In this document: positions 1-11,053 of the stretch, in pieces | How positions within the stretch are numbered: position 1 is the first letter of the stretch | How the letters are laid out: each line of letters begins with the position of its first letter | Source: an uncultured Planctomycetales bacterium | GTDB lineage: Bacteria; Planctomycetota; Planctomycetia; Isosphaerales; Isosphaeraceae | Assembly: GCA_903926465.1 (NCBI GenBank) | Contig: CAIYJE010000029.1 | Location: 1-64,000 of the forward strand | Direction: 5' to 3' | DNA length: 64,000 nucleotides | Translations under genes and position numbers: made by a program | Notes under the pieces: generated by a model | The model's input: only the letters and a program-made list of their open reading frames with translations | Databases searched by the model: none | Told to the model about the DNA's origin: nothing

Positions 1-71
1 GCGGTCATCTGCGGACCAAGAATGTCCAGCAGAGAAGTCAGATCATGGGTGTCCGTACCCAGTGGTGCCAT
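1..71 (-). CDS. Possible 5' end of a leftward gene, truncated by the window edge
   Basis: An open frame reads leftward from an ATG at 71 to the window edge, giving about 23 residues that begin MAPLGTDTHDLTSLLDIL. The composition is protein-like, but no family can be named from so few residues. No clear Shine-Dalgarno sequence precedes the ATG. It would be divergent from the giant gene starting at 296, with a 224-nt gap between them. This is a tentative call. Confidence 0.3.
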   Translation of the reverse strand, partial: MAPLGTDTHDLTSLLDILGPQMT

Positions 72-295
72 GCAAAGAGTTGAATGCCACGAAAGGCAAA
101 ATGCAAGGGGTTACTGAATTCGGCTGAATGCTTACAAATAATTCAAGTTCGCGCCTGAGGTTTTTGACCAAACGCCTGTATCTGAAGGCGGGAATTATCG
201 GCGCACCGATTTAGCCCCATCCGAATCACCGACCTCGTGCTATTTGTCCTGCACTTTCTGGACCTTGCCCGCTTCATTCCCAGGAGTCTCGCAAC

Positions 296-3200
296 ATGCC
301 GTTCCGAACCTTCGCCGCGCTCCGCAAGATGTTCGCCCGCTTCAGCGCCACCCAGAAGGTCCGCCGCCGCAAGGTCCGGTTCTTCAAGCGGGGCGAGTTC
401 TTTGAGGGGCTGGAAGACCGCCAGCTGCTCAGCACCTTCACCGTCACCAACACGCTGGATAACACCAACGCCGGCAGCCTGCGCTGGGCCATTGGTCAGG
501 CCAATTCGAACGCGGGTGCAGACACCATTAATTTTGACTCCACGGTGTTCAGCACCGCCCAGACAATCACCCTGGGTGGTACGCAGCTTGAACTGAGTGA
601 CACCACAGGCGCCACCACCATCACCGGTTCGGCCGCCGGCGTGACGATCAGCGGCAATAATGTCAGTAGGGTGTTTGCGATTAATGCCAATGCCTCGGCC
701 ACGATTTCCAGCCTGACCATCACAGGGGGGAAATCGACAGTGGGCGGCGGCGTGTACAACGCCGGCGAAGTCACCATCAACAATAGCACGTTAAGCGGAA
801 ACACTGCCGGTAACGGCGGTGGCGTGGCCAACTATGGTGCAGTCATGCTCACCAACTTCACCATCAGCGGAAATACCGTTACTAATGGTGGCGGCATATT
901 CAACCGTGGTACAGCCTCTCTCACCAGTTGTACCATCACGCGTAATTTGGCGACAAGTACTGGCGGTGGCATAGATGGCAACGGCACCACTTCTACCGTC
1001 TACATATCCAACACAATTGTGGCTAAGAACCAGGGCGGTCAGTACGGATCTGATGTGGCTGGACCAGTACGGTCCCAGGGTTACAATCTGAGTGGCGAAA
1101 CCGACGCTTCTTATGGTTGGGTAGCAACGGACTTGATCGGTACTGCTCAGTATCCCGTAGATCCAAAATTAGGCGCACTGGCTTGGAATGACGGCCCTAC
1201 CCAGACCATGGCTCTGCTGGCCGGCAGTCCGGCGATCAACGCCGGAACCAGTACGGAAGCCCCTGCCACCGACCAGCGTGGCTATGGGCGTTTAGGTGCC
1301 TATGACATAGGTGCTTATGAATACGGCTCAACCCGCAGAACCATCACCACCACGCGGGCCAGTTCGTTTAACCCCAGCAAGATTGGACAAAGCGTTACGT
1401 TCACGGCCACGTTGGCTGGGTTTAATCCCAACCCCACGGGCACGGTTACGTTCAAGGATGGATCCAGCACCCTGGGTACCGGGACATGGAGTAATGGCAG
1501 CGTGACGCTTACGACGTCGCTGTCGGCCGGCAGTCACAACATCTCGGCCGTGTATAGCGGCGATAGTGACCATGACGCCAGCACGAGTTTGATTTTGACT
1601 CAACTGGTAGGGCTTCCCGATATCACCACACAGCCCTCCAGCGTGACGGTGAACGGGGTCGGTGACACGGCGACGTTTACGGCGGCGGCTATTGGTGCTC
1701 CCGACCCTACGGTAAAGTGGCAGGTGAGCACTAACAGTGGCTCCACCTGGACCGATATTTCAGGCGCCACCAGCACCTCGTACACAACGCCCACACTCAC
1801 CAAGGCTTATAACGGATACCAGTACCGCGCGGTGTTCACGAATTCAGTGGGCACGGCGACGTCGAGTGCCGCGACGCTCGTGGTCCCCTTTGTCCCAACT
1901 ATCACCACACAACCCACAAGTCAATCGTTACTCGAAGGATCCACAGCCAGTTTTACGGCCGCGTCCGATGCTTCCCCCACTGCCGCAGTTCAGTGGCAAA
2001 TAAGCACCAATGGCACCACCTGGACCGATATCGGCGGTGCCACCAACCTGACCTATAGCCTCACTACGACTCTCAATGACAGCGGTAAGCAATATCGCGC
2101 AGTATTCACAACTTTGCTTGGCTCTGCTACCACCAATGCGGCCACTTTGACGGTGGGTGTGGCCCCGGTAGTTACCACACAGCCCTCCAGCGTGACGGTG
2201 AACGGGTCCGGTCAAACGGCAACGTTCACGGCGGCGGCCACTGGCTCGCCCACACCTTCCGTTCAGTGGCAGGTCACGAAACCCACGGCCACATCAGGGA
2301 CGTTTCTAGGAAAAGATACTACCACCCTGGGGACCTGGAAGGGAGTCTATGGTGAAGACGGATACTATATTGCCAATGATTCGTTCCAGAAACCGTCGTA
2401 TGCCAATGTATCCTTCGTCAATAACGGCGAGTATACGTGGAACGGCAGTACAACCGATTCACGGGCACTGCAAAAGGGGGCAGTGGGAAGCACGGATCGA
2501 CTGGCATCGTGTTATTACACGTACGGAAATTTGTTTTCCTCGGACAGCAATTTCACGATCCATGTTGACTTCACGGATGGCCAGACACACAAGCTCTCGC
2601 TGTATGCGCTGGATTGGGATAGCTTTGGCCGTTCTAACAAGTTCGAAGTCTTCAACTCTGCGAATAACCAGCTTCTTGATACACAGTCGTTGCCGTCTTA
2701 CACCGGTGGTTCCTGGTTTAGCTGGTGGCTCAGTGGCTCGGTGGATATCAAGGTCACGACTCTGACTCAAGGCGCAACCGTAAGCGGTGTGTTCTTTGAT
2801 ACCTTTACCAATATCCCAGGAGCCACCAGCACCACCTACACCACGCCCGCCCTGAATGGGTCGAATGATGGATACAAGTACCGTGCAGTGTTCACCAATT
2901 CATGGGGCGTCACGAATTCTAGCCTCGCCACGCTGACACTCGCCTATGCCCCAAGTATCATCACGCAACCCGCAAGTACATCGGCCTTTACGGGTGCCAC
3001 GGCCAGCTTCACGGCTGCGTCTGATTTTCCCACCACTGCCACCGTGCAGTGGCAAAGCAGCTCCAGCGGTACCACCTGGACGAACATCACCAACGCCACC
3101 AGCTCCACCTACAGCTTCACAGCGACTCCTGGTGACAGCGGCAAGCAATATCGCGCCGTGTTCACGAATGCAGGAGGCTCTACCACCACCAATGCGGCCA

Positions 3201-6200
3201 CGTTTACGTTGGTTACCTTACCAGCAGTTACAACACAGCCCGCAAATACCGGGACGTATGCTGGTGGCACAGCCACGTTCACGGCGGCGGCCAGTGGCGC
3301 GCCTACGCCCACCGTGCAGTGGCAAAAGGCCACAAAGCCAAGCAGCAACATTTCCTACTTGGGCAAGGATACCACTACCTTGGGGACCTGGAAGGGGGTG
3401 TATGGTGCAGAGGGTTACTACATTGCCAATGACTCGTTCCAGAAACCGTCGTATGCCAATGTATCCTTCGTCAATAACCTTCTCTGGACCTGGAACGACA
3501 GTACAACGGATACACGTGCCCTGCAAAAGGGGGCGACCGGAAGCACCGATCGGCTCGCATCGTGTTATTACTCGGACAGCAATTTCACGATCCATGTTGA
3601 CTTCACGGATGGCCAGACACACAAGCTCTCGCTGTATGTGCTGGATTGGGATAGCATTGGCCGTTCTAACAAGTTCCAAGTGTTTAACTCGGCAAACAAC
3701 CAGCTTCTTGATACTCAGTCGTTGCCGTCTTACACCGGTGGTGCCTGGCTGAGCTGGGTGCTCAAAGGCTCGGTGGATATCAAGGTCACGACTCTAACTC
3801 AAAGCGCAACGATAAGCGGTGTGTTCTTTGACTCTGCAACGACCTTTACCAATATTCCAGGTGCCACCAGCACCACGTACACTACCCCCGCAGTCTCGTT
3901 GGCTGACAATGGCAACCAGTACCGCGCTGTGTTCACAAATGTGGGTGGCTTTGTCTCTACTAATGCCGCCGCGCTCACGGTTGACCCCAATGGGTACTCA
4001 GCCAACGGTACCACGCTCAATTTGCAGGTATCTACGACAAATACGAGTGTGACCAGCACGGCGCTAGGTTCCTCGTACACGTTCGCGCTCAACACAAGCA
4101 CATGGGCTGGCTCGGCACCCGGTGTCACCAACAGCAACGGTACGCTGACGGTCGATGCCGCAACGTACTCCACCATCAACGTCACCACTGTTGGCACCGG
4201 TGATAGTTATACCTTTGCGAACAGTGGTTCCAACAAATATAGCAGCAGTATCAATGTGTCGATGGCCAACACCAATAATGTGGTCACCTTCATGGGGAGT
4301 AACGCATTCACTGGTTCAAATGGCCTGAGTGTCACAGACTCTGGGGCAATTGCCTTCCAAGGGGGCGCCAGCCTGAAAACCGTGGATGGCTCGATCTCGC
4401 TGGTTGGCAACCTTTCTGGCGTAACAACCGGTAACAATATTGGTGTCAATGTTAACAACAGCACGATCCAGGCGACTGGGTCTGGGAGTATTGTGCTGAA
4501 CGGAACCGGCAGTGCCGATGGTGCCAATTCCAATACTCTGAACGGTATTTTTCTGAATTCCAGCGTCGTGAACACCAATACTGGCAATATCAGCATCACC
4601 GGCAAGGGGGGTGGTTCCAACGGCAACACCGGCTATGACAAGGGTATGAACATTGTAAATAGCCAGGTGACCTCGTCTGGCGGAGGCGCAGTGACGCTCG
4701 TGGGAACCGGCAATGCGTTCGGCAGTTCCGGCTATAACTCGGGTGTTGCGATAGGTGGCACGTCCAAGGTTTCTTCGGCCGGTGGACCCGTTTCGGTGAC
4801 GGGTCAAGGTGCTGGCCCGAATGGGAGCAATTATGGTGTCTGGGTGGTTGATACTGCGTCCATCTCCGCAACGGCGGGTGGTTCGATCACGGTGGTGGGG
4901 ACCGGCGGCGGTAGCGGCGGCGCCCAATCAAATATCGGGATCTTTCAAGAGAGTTCTGGGGCTTCCATTTCTGCTGCCGGATCTGGCACTGTTTCGCTCA
5001 CGGGCCGGGGTGGTGCCTCGTCTGGTTCCTGGGATGATGGTGTGACTCTTCGCGGCACAGTTTCCACTGTGGATGGTGCTCTCACGATCACCGGCACCGG
5101 GGTGGGGTCTGGAGCCGCAACAGACGTTCGAGGAGTTGTGGTTCATGCTGGTGCGCAGGTGGGTGCCACCGGTTCGGGCAATGTCACGGTGACCGGCCAG
5201 GGTGGAAACACCACCGGTCACTGGAATCTGGGCGTTTATGTGACGGATGCCAACACCAGGGTGTTCAGCAACAGTGGGGCACTCAACGTCACGGGTATCG
5301 GTGGCGGTGGCGGAACGTCTCAGGGGGGATATGGAGTTGGGGTGCAGAGCGGTGCTCAAATTCTTTCAACGGGCGCCGGTAATGTGAACGTGGTGGGGAC
5401 CGGCGGTACTGGCACCGGTGGTATCAACTGGGGTGTCGTAGTTGTTCATGCCAACTCGACGATCAAGTCGACCGGCGGCAATGTGACGGTGACGGGCAAG
5501 GAAGGGGTTGGCAGCACGAGCTACGGGTTCAGGCTGGGTGCGCTGAGTACCGTGAGTGCACCAGCCGGCAGCATCTCGTTGAATATCGACAGCCTGGAGT
5601 CGGATGGTACGGGTGTGATGACAACCAACGCCACAACGGGCACCATCAGCCTGGCGCAGTACACCAACGGGGTTGGCATCAACCTGGGTTCCAGCAGCAC
5701 TGCGAATGGCGGCCCACTGCCGATTGACAACGCGAAGCTGGGCCGGATGACGGCCGGCACGATCACCCTGGGGAATGCGAATTCCGGGGCAGTCAGCGTT
5801 TCGGCGGCCGTGACAAGCCCCAGCAACCTGGTTGTGGCGGCCGCGGGTGGCATTACCCCGTCGGGTACCACCCAGGTGACTGCGACCGGCAAAACGCTGA
5901 GCTTCCAGTCTGGATCCGCGCTTAATATTGGGATCAGCGGCACCACCTTGGGCAGCGGTTACAACCAGCTCAATGTGGCGGGCACCGTGAACCTGACGAA
6001 TGCCGACCTGAAACTGACCGGCAGTTACAAGGCAGCAAACGGCACGGTATTCACCATCGTGTCGGCCACCAGCCGCACTGGCACCTTCAATAACCTGCCT
6101 GAAGGGGCGAGTTTTGCCTATAACGGGCTTGGGTACCGGGTGAACTACACGGCAACCTCAGCCACGCTGACGGTGGTGGCATCGGTTGCACCCAGCATCA

Positions 6201-9200
6201 CCACCCAACCGGTCGGCACCACGGTAAACGCCGGAGACACGGCCACGTTCACGGCGGCGGCCAGTGGCACGCCTACCCCCACGGTACAGTGGCAGAGCAG
6301 CACCAATGGTACCGACTGGTCCGATATCAACGGTGCTTCCAGCACCACGTACAGCTTCACCACGGTGGCCGGTGATAACGCCAGGCAGTATCGCGCGGTG
6401 TTCACGAATTCCGTTGGCTCTGTGACCACCAGTGCGGCCACGCTCACGGTGAATTCGGCACCGGCGGTCATCACGCAGCCGGCCAGCACCACGGTGGTCG
6501 CTGGGGCCACGGCCACGTTCACAGCGGCGGCCAGCGGTACGCCAACCCCCACCGTGCAGTGGCAGAGCAGCCCCAACGGCACCACCTGGAATGATATCGG
6601 TAGTGCCACCAGCTCCTCCTACAGCTTCACCGCGGCCGCCGGTGACAGCGGCAAGCAATATCGCGCGGTGTTCACGAATTCGGTTGGCTCTGCGACCACC
6701 AGTGCCGCCACACTGACGGTGAATGCGGCACCGGCGATTACCAGTCAGCCGGCCAGCACCACGGTGGTAGCCGGTGCCACGGCCACGTTCACGGCGGCAG
6801 CCACAGGCACACCGGCCCCCACCGTGCAGTGGCAGAGCAGCCCCAACGGCCTCAACTGGTCCGATATCGGCGGTGCCACCAACGCCAGCTACAGCTTCAC
6901 CACGGCCGCCGGTGACAATGCCAGGCACTTCCGGGCGGTGTTCACCAACGTGGTTGGAACTGTGACCACCACTGCTGCCACATTGACGGTGAATACAGCG
7001 CCGTTTATTACTCATTCGCCAACCAGTAAGTCGGTCATCGAAGGGGAGACGGTGGAGTTCATGGCGGTGGCCACGGGTGCACCCACTCCCACGGTGCAAT
7101 GGCAGAAGAGCACCAATAGCGGCTTAAGCTGGGTTGATATCAATGGCGCCACCAGCACCACGTACAGCTTCACCAGTACCCTGGCTGACGATGGTGTGCA
7201 GTACCACGCCGTGTTCAGCAACGGCATTGGCAGCCCTGCCACCACGAACGTGGCCACCCTTTCCGTGCAATCTGCCGGTTACACCGTTACCACCGAACCT
7301 ACTGACCAGACGGTGAACGCCGGTGCCACGGCCTCGTTCACGGCAGTCGCCGATGGTACGCCTACCCCGAATGTTCAGTGGCAGGTAAGCACCGACAAGG
7401 GTGAAACCTGGACCAACATTGATGGTGCCACCAGCACCACTTACAGCTTCACCACCGCGGCTGGCGACAATGGTAAGCAGTTCCAGGCGGTGTTCACGGG
7501 ATCAAGCGGCACGGCGGTAAGCACGCTCGCTACGCTCACCGTGAACTATGCCCCAAGCGTCACCAGCAACCCCGCGGATGATACGGTGGAAAGCGGCAGC
7601 ACGGCCGAGTTCATCGCAAGCTGTGATGCCAACCCCACCGCCAGCGTGCAGTGGCAGGTGAAGAGCGGTTCAGGAAGCTGGACGGATATTGCCGGTGCCA
7701 CCAGCAACATCTACAGATTCATCGCGTCCAATGCTGACAATGGCAGCATGTACCAGGCGGTGTTCACCAATACGCTTGGTACACTAACCAGCACGGCGGC
7801 CACCCTGACGGTGACCTATGCCCCAAGCATCACCACTGAGCCCAGCAGCACCACGGTGAACGCCGGAGACGTGATCACGCTGACGGCGGCGTCTGACGCC
7901 AGCCCCACCGCCAGCGTGCAGTGGCAGGTCAGCACCGACGACTGCGTGACCTGGAGCGATCTCCAGGGCGCAACCAGCGTCACCTACAGCTTCACGGCGA
8001 GCGCCGCCGATAACGGCAAGTGCTACCAGGCGATCTTCACCAACAGCGAGGGCGAGGCAATTACCACGGCCGCCGTGGTCACTGTGAACGACGCACCCAG
8101 CGTGGTGACCAACCCGGTCACCCAGGCGGTCACGGTGGGCAGCACGGTGGAGTTCACGGCGGCGGCCACGGGTAACCCCGCACCGTCGGTGCAGTGGCAG
8201 GTGAAGAGTGGTGCCGGAAGCTGGACCAACATCGTTGGTGCCACCGGCACCACGTACAGCCTGACCACGACCAGCGGTGATACTGGCAGCCAGTACCGTG
8301 CAGTCTTCACAAACAGCGTGGGAACGGCCAGAACCACGGCCGCCACGCTGACGGTGGGCACGGCCCCGGTGGTTACCAGCAGCCCGGCCGATACCGCAGC
8401 GAATGCGGGCCAGACGGCCACGTTCACGGCGTCGTGCACTGGCAGCCCCGCCCCCACAGTACAGTGGCAGTCGAAGACAGGTGCCGGAACCTGGACCAGC
8501 ATCAACGGCGCGACCAGCACCTCGTATACCACGGGTGTGCTGAGCGCAAGCGATACTGGCACGCAGTACCGCGCGGTGTTCACCAACGTGCTGGGAACGC
8601 AGACCACGCAGGCCGCCACGCTGAGCGTGAATTACCTGAGCGTGACCAGCCAGCCGAGCAGCCTCACGGTGAACGCACCGGCCTCGGCCTCATTCACCGC
8701 GATTGTGGTGGGGAATCCTGCCCCTAGCATTCAGTGGCAGAAGAGTACCAACGGCGGTAGCACCTGGAGCAACATTGCCGGCGCCATCGACGAGTCTTAT
8801 ACGATCTCGACCACGGCGGGCACCGATAACGGCAGCCAGTTCCGCGCGGTGGTCAGCAACGCGGCCGGCACAATCACCACCAACGTGGCCACGCTCACGG
8901 TGCGATACGCCCCCGTGGTTACCAGCAACCCAGCCAGCACGGCCGTGAACGCCGGCCAGACGGCCACCTTCACGGCGGCCGCCAATGCCAACCCGGCCCC
9001 CACTGTGCAGTGGCAGACTAGCACCAATGGCGGCACCACCTGGACCAACATCACAGGCGCCACGGGCGTGAGCTACACCACGGGCGTGCTGACCACGGCC
9101 AATGGTGGTACGCAGTACCGGGCCTCATTCGTGAACAGTGTGGGATCGGCCCTCAGCAGCGTGGCTGTGCTCGGCGTGAACCAGGCCCCCACCATCACCA

Positions 9201-9973
9201 GCCAGCCGGCGAGGGTGACGGCAAACACTGGCACCACCGCCACGTTCACGGCGGCGGCCACGGGCATACCGGCCCCCACCGTACAGTGGCAGGTGAGCAC
9301 CAACAGTGGCACCACCTGGAGCAATATCAACGGCGCCACCGGTACCAGCTACTCGGTGGTGGCCACGGGTAACACCGGTAGCCAGTACCGCGCGGTGTTC
9401 ACCAACACGGTGGGTACGGTCACCAGTAATGCCGCCACGCTGACCATTGCCACGGTGGCCCAGGTCACTGGTACGTCCATGGGCTGGGGCACCCAAACCG
9501 CCAATCTGATGACCAATGCCGATGGCCTGCGGTTGCTGCCTGTCGGCCGCGTCAACACTATTCCCTGGCTGGGCGTGAACAAGATCACGCTCACGCTGGA
9601 CAACCCAATTGCCAGCCTTGCGGCCGGCGATATCAGCTTCAAGAGCGCGGCGAACCTCAGCTACAGCGTGCAGAGCATCAGCGGCTCGGGCACAAGCTGG
9701 ACAATCACCCTGGCCAACAACGGCATGGTGAGCCCCGACAAGCTGACGGTAACCGTTGCCAACAGCAGCCTGGCCAGCTTTACCCGCCGGCTCGACGTGC
9801 TGCCGGGCGACGTGAATGACGACGGCATGGTGAGCTCGCTGGATATGAATCTGGTCCAGAAGCAGCTCACGCTGGGTTACGTCGCGTTCTTCGACGTGGA
9901 TGGAACCGGAACGATCACCACGGCCGACGTCACGGCTGTCAAGGCCCGCATCGGCAACAAGCTGCCCGCCTGA
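296..9973 (+). CDS. Giant secreted Ig-repeat / beta-helix protein with dockerin-like C-terminus (3225 aa)
   Basis: Very large predicted surface or extracellular protein. Residues 1-38 are strongly basic, followed by the LEDRQLLS signature (39-46) typical of giant secreted planctomycete proteins. Residues 47-350 are a choice-of-anchor-Q/beta-helix region ending DIGAYEYG. One Big_3-like Ig domain and five Ig-like domains (VQWQ...GATST...YRAVFTN pattern) reach about 1230. Two of these are interrupted by an inserted module (about 673-835 and 1023-1178). Residues 1235-1960 are Gly/Thr/Ser-rich, resembling filamentous-haemagglutinin beta-helix repeats. Twelve more Ig-like domains fill 1964-3055. 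The end has a conserved module and a dockerin-like pair of calcium loops ([24 protein letters not shown]). The start is supported by AGGAG about 10 nt upstream. Adhesion or scaffolding is inferred; no catalytic domain was recognised. Confidence 0.9.
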   Translation: MPFRTFAALRKMFARFSATQKVRRRKVRFFKRGEFFEGLEDRQLLSTFTVTNTLDNTNAGSLRWAIGQANSNAGADTINFDSTVFSTAQTITLGGTQLELSDTTGATTITGSAAGVTISGNNVSRVFAINANASATISSLTITGGKSTVGGGVYNAGEVTINNSTLSGNTAGNGGGVANYGAVMLTNFTISGNTVTNGGGIFNRGTASLTSCTITRNLATSTGGGIDGNGTTSTVYISNTIVAKNQGGQYGSDVAGPVRSQGYNLSGETDASYGWVATDLIGTAQYPVDPKLGALAWNDGPTQTMALLAGSPAINAGTSTEAPATDQRGYGRLGAYDIGAYEYGSTRRTITTTRASSFNPSKIGQSVTFTATLAGFNPNPTGTVTFKDGSSTLGTGTWSNGSVTLTTSLSAGSHNISAVYSGDSDHDASTSLILTQLVGLPDITTQPSSVTVNGVGDTATFTAAAIGAPDPTVKWQVSTNSGSTWTDISGATSTSYTTPTLTKAYNGYQYRAVFTNSVGTATSSAATLVVPFVPTITTQPTSQSLLEGSTASFTAASDASPTAAVQWQISTNGTTWTDIGGATNLTYSLTTTLNDSGKQYRAVFTTLLGSATTNAATLTVGVAPVVTTQPSSVTVNGSGQTATFTAAATGSPTPSVQWQVTKPTATSGTFLGKDTTTLGTWKGVYGEDGYYIANDSFQKPSYANVSFVNNGEYTWNGSTTDSRALQKGAVGSTDRLASCYYTYGNLFSSDSNFTIHVDFTDGQTHKLSLYALDWDSFGRSNKFEVFNSANNQLLDTQSLPSYTGGSWFSWWLSGSVDIKVTTLTQGATVSGVFFDTFTNIPGATSTTYTTPALNGSNDGYKYRAVFTNSWGVTNSSLATLTLAYAPSIITQPASTSAFTGATASFTAASDFPTTATVQWQSSSSGTTWTNITNATSSTYSFTATPGDSGKQYRAVFTNAGGSTTTNAATFTLVTLPAVTTQPANTGTYAGGTATFTAAASGAPTPTVQWQKATKPSSNISYLGKDTTTLGTWKGVYGAEGYYIANDSFQKPSYANVSFVNNLLWTWNDSTTDTRALQKGATGSTDRLASCYYSDSNFTIHVDFTDGQTHKLSLYVLDWDSIGRSNKFQVFNSANNQLLDTQSLPSYTGGAWLSWVLKGSVDIKVTTLTQSATISGVFFDSATTFTNIPGATSTTYTTPAVSLADNGNQYRAVFTNVGGFVSTNAAALTVDPNGYSANGTTLNLQVSTTNTSVTSTALGSSYTFALNTSTWAGSAPGVTNSNGTLTVDAATYSTINVTTVGTGDSYTFANSGSNKYSSSINVSMANTNNVVTFMGSNAFTGSNGLSVTDSGAIAFQGGASLKTVDGSISLVGNLSGVTTGNNIGVNVNNSTIQATGSGSIVLNGTGSADGANSNTLNGIFLNSSVVNTNTGNISITGKGGGSNGNTGYDKGMNIVNSQVTSSGGGAVTLVGTGNAFGSSGYNSGVAIGGTSKVSSAGGPVSVTGQGAGPNGSNYGVWVVDTASISATAGGSITVVGTGGGSGGAQSNIGIFQESSGASISAAGSGTVSLTGRGGASSGSWDDGVTLRGTVSTVDGALTITGTGVGSGAATDVRGVVVHAGAQVGATGSGNVTVTGQGGNTTGHWNLGVYVTDANTRVFSNSGALNVTGIGGGGGTSQGGYGVGVQSGAQILSTGAGNVNVVGTGGTGTGGINWGVVVVHANSTIKSTGGNVTVTGKEGVGSTSYGFRLGALSTVSAPAGSISLNIDSLESDGTGVMTTNATTGTISLAQYTNGVGINLGSSSTANGGPLPIDNAKLGRMTAGTITLGNANSGAVSVSAAVTSPSNLVVAAAGGITPSGTTQVTATGKTLSFQSGSALNIGISGTTLGSGYNQLNVAGTVNLTNADLKLTGSYKAANGTVFTIVSATSRTGTFNNLPEGASFAYNGLGYRVNYTATSATLTVVASVAPSITTQPVGTTVNAGDTATFTAAASGTPTPTVQWQSSTNGTDWSDINGASSTTYSFTTVAGDNARQYRAVFTNSVGSVTTSAATLTVNSAPAVITQPASTTVVAGATATFTAAASGTPTPTVQWQSSPNGTTWNDIGSATSSSYSFTAAAGDSGKQYRAVFTNSVGSATTSAATLTVNAAPAITSQPASTTVVAGATATFTAAATGTPAPTVQWQSSPNGLNWSDIGGATNASYSFTTAAGDNARHFRAVFTNVVGTVTTTAATLTVNTAPFITHSPTSKSVIEGETVEFMAVATGAPTPTVQWQKSTNSGLSWVDINGATSTTYSFTSTLADDGVQYHAVFSNGIGSPATTNVATLSVQSAGYTVTTEPTDQTVNAGATASFTAVADGTPTPNVQWQVSTDKGETWTNIDGATSTTYSFTTAAGDNGKQFQAVFTGSSGTAVSTLATLTVNYAPSVTSNPADDTVESGSTAEFIASCDANPTASVQWQVKSGSGSWTDIAGATSNIYRFIASNADNGSMYQAVFTNTLGTLTSTAATLTVTYAPSITTEPSSTTVNAGDVITLTAASDASPTASVQWQVSTDDCVTWSDLQGATSVTYSFTASAADNGKCYQAIFTNSEGEAITTAAVVTVNDAPSVVTNPVTQAVTVGSTVEFTAAATGNPAPSVQWQVKSGAGSWTNIVGATGTTYSLTTTSGDTGSQYRAVFTNSVGTARTTAATLTVGTAPVVTSSPADTAANAGQTATFTASCTGSPAPTVQWQSKTGAGTWTSINGATSTSYTTGVLSASDTGTQYRAVFTNVLGTQTTQAATLSVNYLSVTSQPSSLTVNAPASASFTAIVVGNPAPSIQWQKSTNGGSTWSNIAGAIDESYTISTTAGTDNGSQFRAVVSNAAGTITTNVATLTVRYAPVVTSNPASTAVNAGQTATFTAAANANPAPTVQWQTSTNGGTTWTNITGATGVSYTTGVLTTANGGTQYRASFVNSVGSALSSVAVLGVNQAPTITSQPARVTANTGTTATFTAAATGIPAPTVQWQVSTNSGTTWSNINGATGTSYSVVATGNTGSQYRAVFTNTVGTVTSNAATLTIATVAQVTGTSMGWGTQTANLMTNADGLRLLPVGRVNTIPWLGVNKITLTLDNPIASLAAGDISFKSAANLSYSVQSISGSGTSWTITLANNGMVSPDKLTVTVANSSLASFTRRLDVLPGDVNDDGMVSSLDMNLVQKQLTLGYVAFFDVDGTGTITTADVTAVKARIGNKLPA
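2311..2801 (+). repeat. Module copy 1 inserted inside an Ig-like domain
   Basis: This stretch encodes about 163 residues starting [15 protein letters not shown] and ending SGVFFD. It separates the SVQWQV strand of an Ig-like domain from its [14 protein letters not shown] continuation. A close copy lies at 3361-3831. The copies share long identical stretches at DNA level (for example around [15 protein letters not shown]). The main difference is an extra TYGNLFS (21 bp) in copy 1. The module resembles an unnamed beta-sandwich-like segment that I recall from other giant bacterial surface proteins. That resemblance is from memory and unchecked. Confidence 0.75.
3361..3831 (+). repeat. Module copy 2 inserted inside an Ig-like domain
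   Basis: Second copy of the 2311-2801 module, again placed between the VQWQK strand and the [14 protein letters not shown] continuation of an Ig-like domain. Both copies sit at the same point of the host domain. This suggests that the compound unit (Ig domain plus insert) was duplicated, rather than the insert landing twice. Confidence 0.75.
6185..9460 (+). repeat. Array of 12 Ig-like domains
   Basis: Twelve consecutive repeats of about 90 codons, each with a TQP/SNP-type entry strand, [17 protein letters not shown] and YRAVFTN motifs and an AATLTV exit. Neighbouring repeats share DNA-level stretches, so gene conversion or slippage is plausible. The GC-rich repeats also create long antisense open frames that are not genes. 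Confidence 0.85.
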
Positions 9974-10001
9974 TCAAGACTGGTAGCCCTTCTGTCAATT
10001 T

Positions 10002-10036
10002 GCCCACTCTTTCTCACTGGGCGGGAAAGAGTGGGC
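10002..10036 (+). terminator. Perfect 11-bp inverted repeat after the giant gene
   Basis: The arms gcccactcttt (10002-10012) and aaagagtgggc (10026-10036) are perfectly complementary around a 13-nt loop, 29 nt after the giant gene's stop. There is no T-tract, so it is not a textbook intrinsic terminator. It could be a 3'-end mRNA hairpin or a weak terminator before the PEP-CTERM gene. Confidence 0.45.
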
Positions 10037-10124
10037 GATCCTGCATCCTGGTCGAACCTACGGCTGGTGCGTTCTGGTGCAATGAGTTCGATTGATCTTT
10101 CAAACATTCTGAGGAGAGTAGCGG

Positions 10125-10757
10125 ATGAGACAGCAACGATTTCTGAGTCTGGTTGTGGTGGCGGCGGTACTCGGGCTCATGGCACCCGCAGCCACGCATG
10201 CAGACCTGCTGGTTTATGCCACCAATTCCAGTACTCCAGTGGGGGAAACTGGCTCGTTTGAAGTGGTGGTTCACAACACGGGCAGCACCAGTTACAACAT
10301 CACGTCTTTTAACACGCTGGTTGAGGTGGTCAATGGTACGGGGCTGACCTTCACCGGTGCCGATGGGTTAACGACGAGCTTTGGGTATATCTTCGGCTCG
10401 GTTCAGTTTTCCCCACTGGGGGTGGTTGATGGAGACACGATCACGCTTGCCGATTTTGAAGCCACGGGATGGGTGACGTTGGCGGCGGGTGCTTCTCTGA
10501 GTTTGGGGAATGTGACTTACAGTCTGGACGCTGGTGCGCCACTGAATGGCACCAACCCAATTGCCATCAATTTTGGCCTGACCCAGATTTATGACGATTC
10601 GGATCCCGCGCTGGAAATTACCTTGACCACACAGGGCGGAGCGGTGACCGTGACCGGTATTCCCGAACCTGGCACGCTGGTGCTGGCTGGGCTGGTCAGC
10701 GGCCTGGGCGGTGTGTGCGTTTACAAGCGCAGGCGGGCAGGCCAGGCCGTCGCCTGA
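10125..10757 (+). CDS. PEP-CTERM sorting-domain protein (210 aa)
   Basis: Secreted protein with a signal peptide at about residues 1-26 (hydrophobic core FLSLVVVAAVLGLMAPA, cleavage near THA-D). A beta-rich body of about 150 residues follows. The C-terminal sorting signal comprises the PEP motif (IPEPGTL), a hydrophobic segment (VLAGLVSGLGGVCVY) and a basic tail (KRRRAG). Proteins of this type are processed by an exosortase and are usually linked to exopolysaccharide. No exosortase gene is visible in this window. The start is supported by GAGGAG upstream of ATG. The body resembles other short planctomycete PEP-CTERM proteins of unknown function. Confidence 0.85.
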   Translation: MRQQRFLSLVVVAAVLGLMAPAATHADLLVYATNSSTPVGETGSFEVVVHNTGSTSYNITSFNTLVEVVNGTGLTFTGADGLTTSFGYIFGSVQFSPLGVVDGDTITLADFEATGWVTLAAGASLSLGNVTYSLDAGAPLNGTNPIAINFGLTQIYDDSDPALEITLTTQGGAVTVTGIPEPGTLVLAGLVSGLGGVCVYKRRRAGQAVA

Positions 10758-10836
10758 AAAATCAATCGAGTTCCTGATGATGCACTTTATAGATAGAACC
10801 ACGGTGCGGTGGTTTTATCTACGTGCCAAGCATGAA

Positions 10837-10866
10837 CAGCCGGGCGAAGTTTGCCCGGCTGTTTTT
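10837..10866 (+). terminator. Rho-independent terminator
   Basis: A perfect 9-bp stem, cagccgggc (10837-10845) with gcccggctg (10853-10861), has a 7-nt loop and is followed directly by five T residues. It lies 80 nt after the PEP-CTERM gene and is the expected end of that transcript. The short frame overlapping it (10851-11057) is not considered a gene. Confidence 0.85.
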
Positions 10867-11053
10867 ATGCGCTGAAAGTGTGGCACACGCTCAGGACTTG
10901 TTCTTCACAGACTTTTGGCATGGATGACGTGAAACAGATCATCCATGGAAAAAGCCAAGCAAAGGCAAGAGGTTCCAAAACGGTGGGTAGTCTTCGTAAA
11001 CTTAAGATCACTCACTTTCTGAACCTGTTTCCCAATGACCTACGGCCGTTCAC

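Noticed and set aside
6158-7099. 313-aa antisense frame in the Ig-repeat array
   Set aside because: Its repetitive Arg/Gly/His-rich translation is the reverse image of the Ig repeats and has no start signal.
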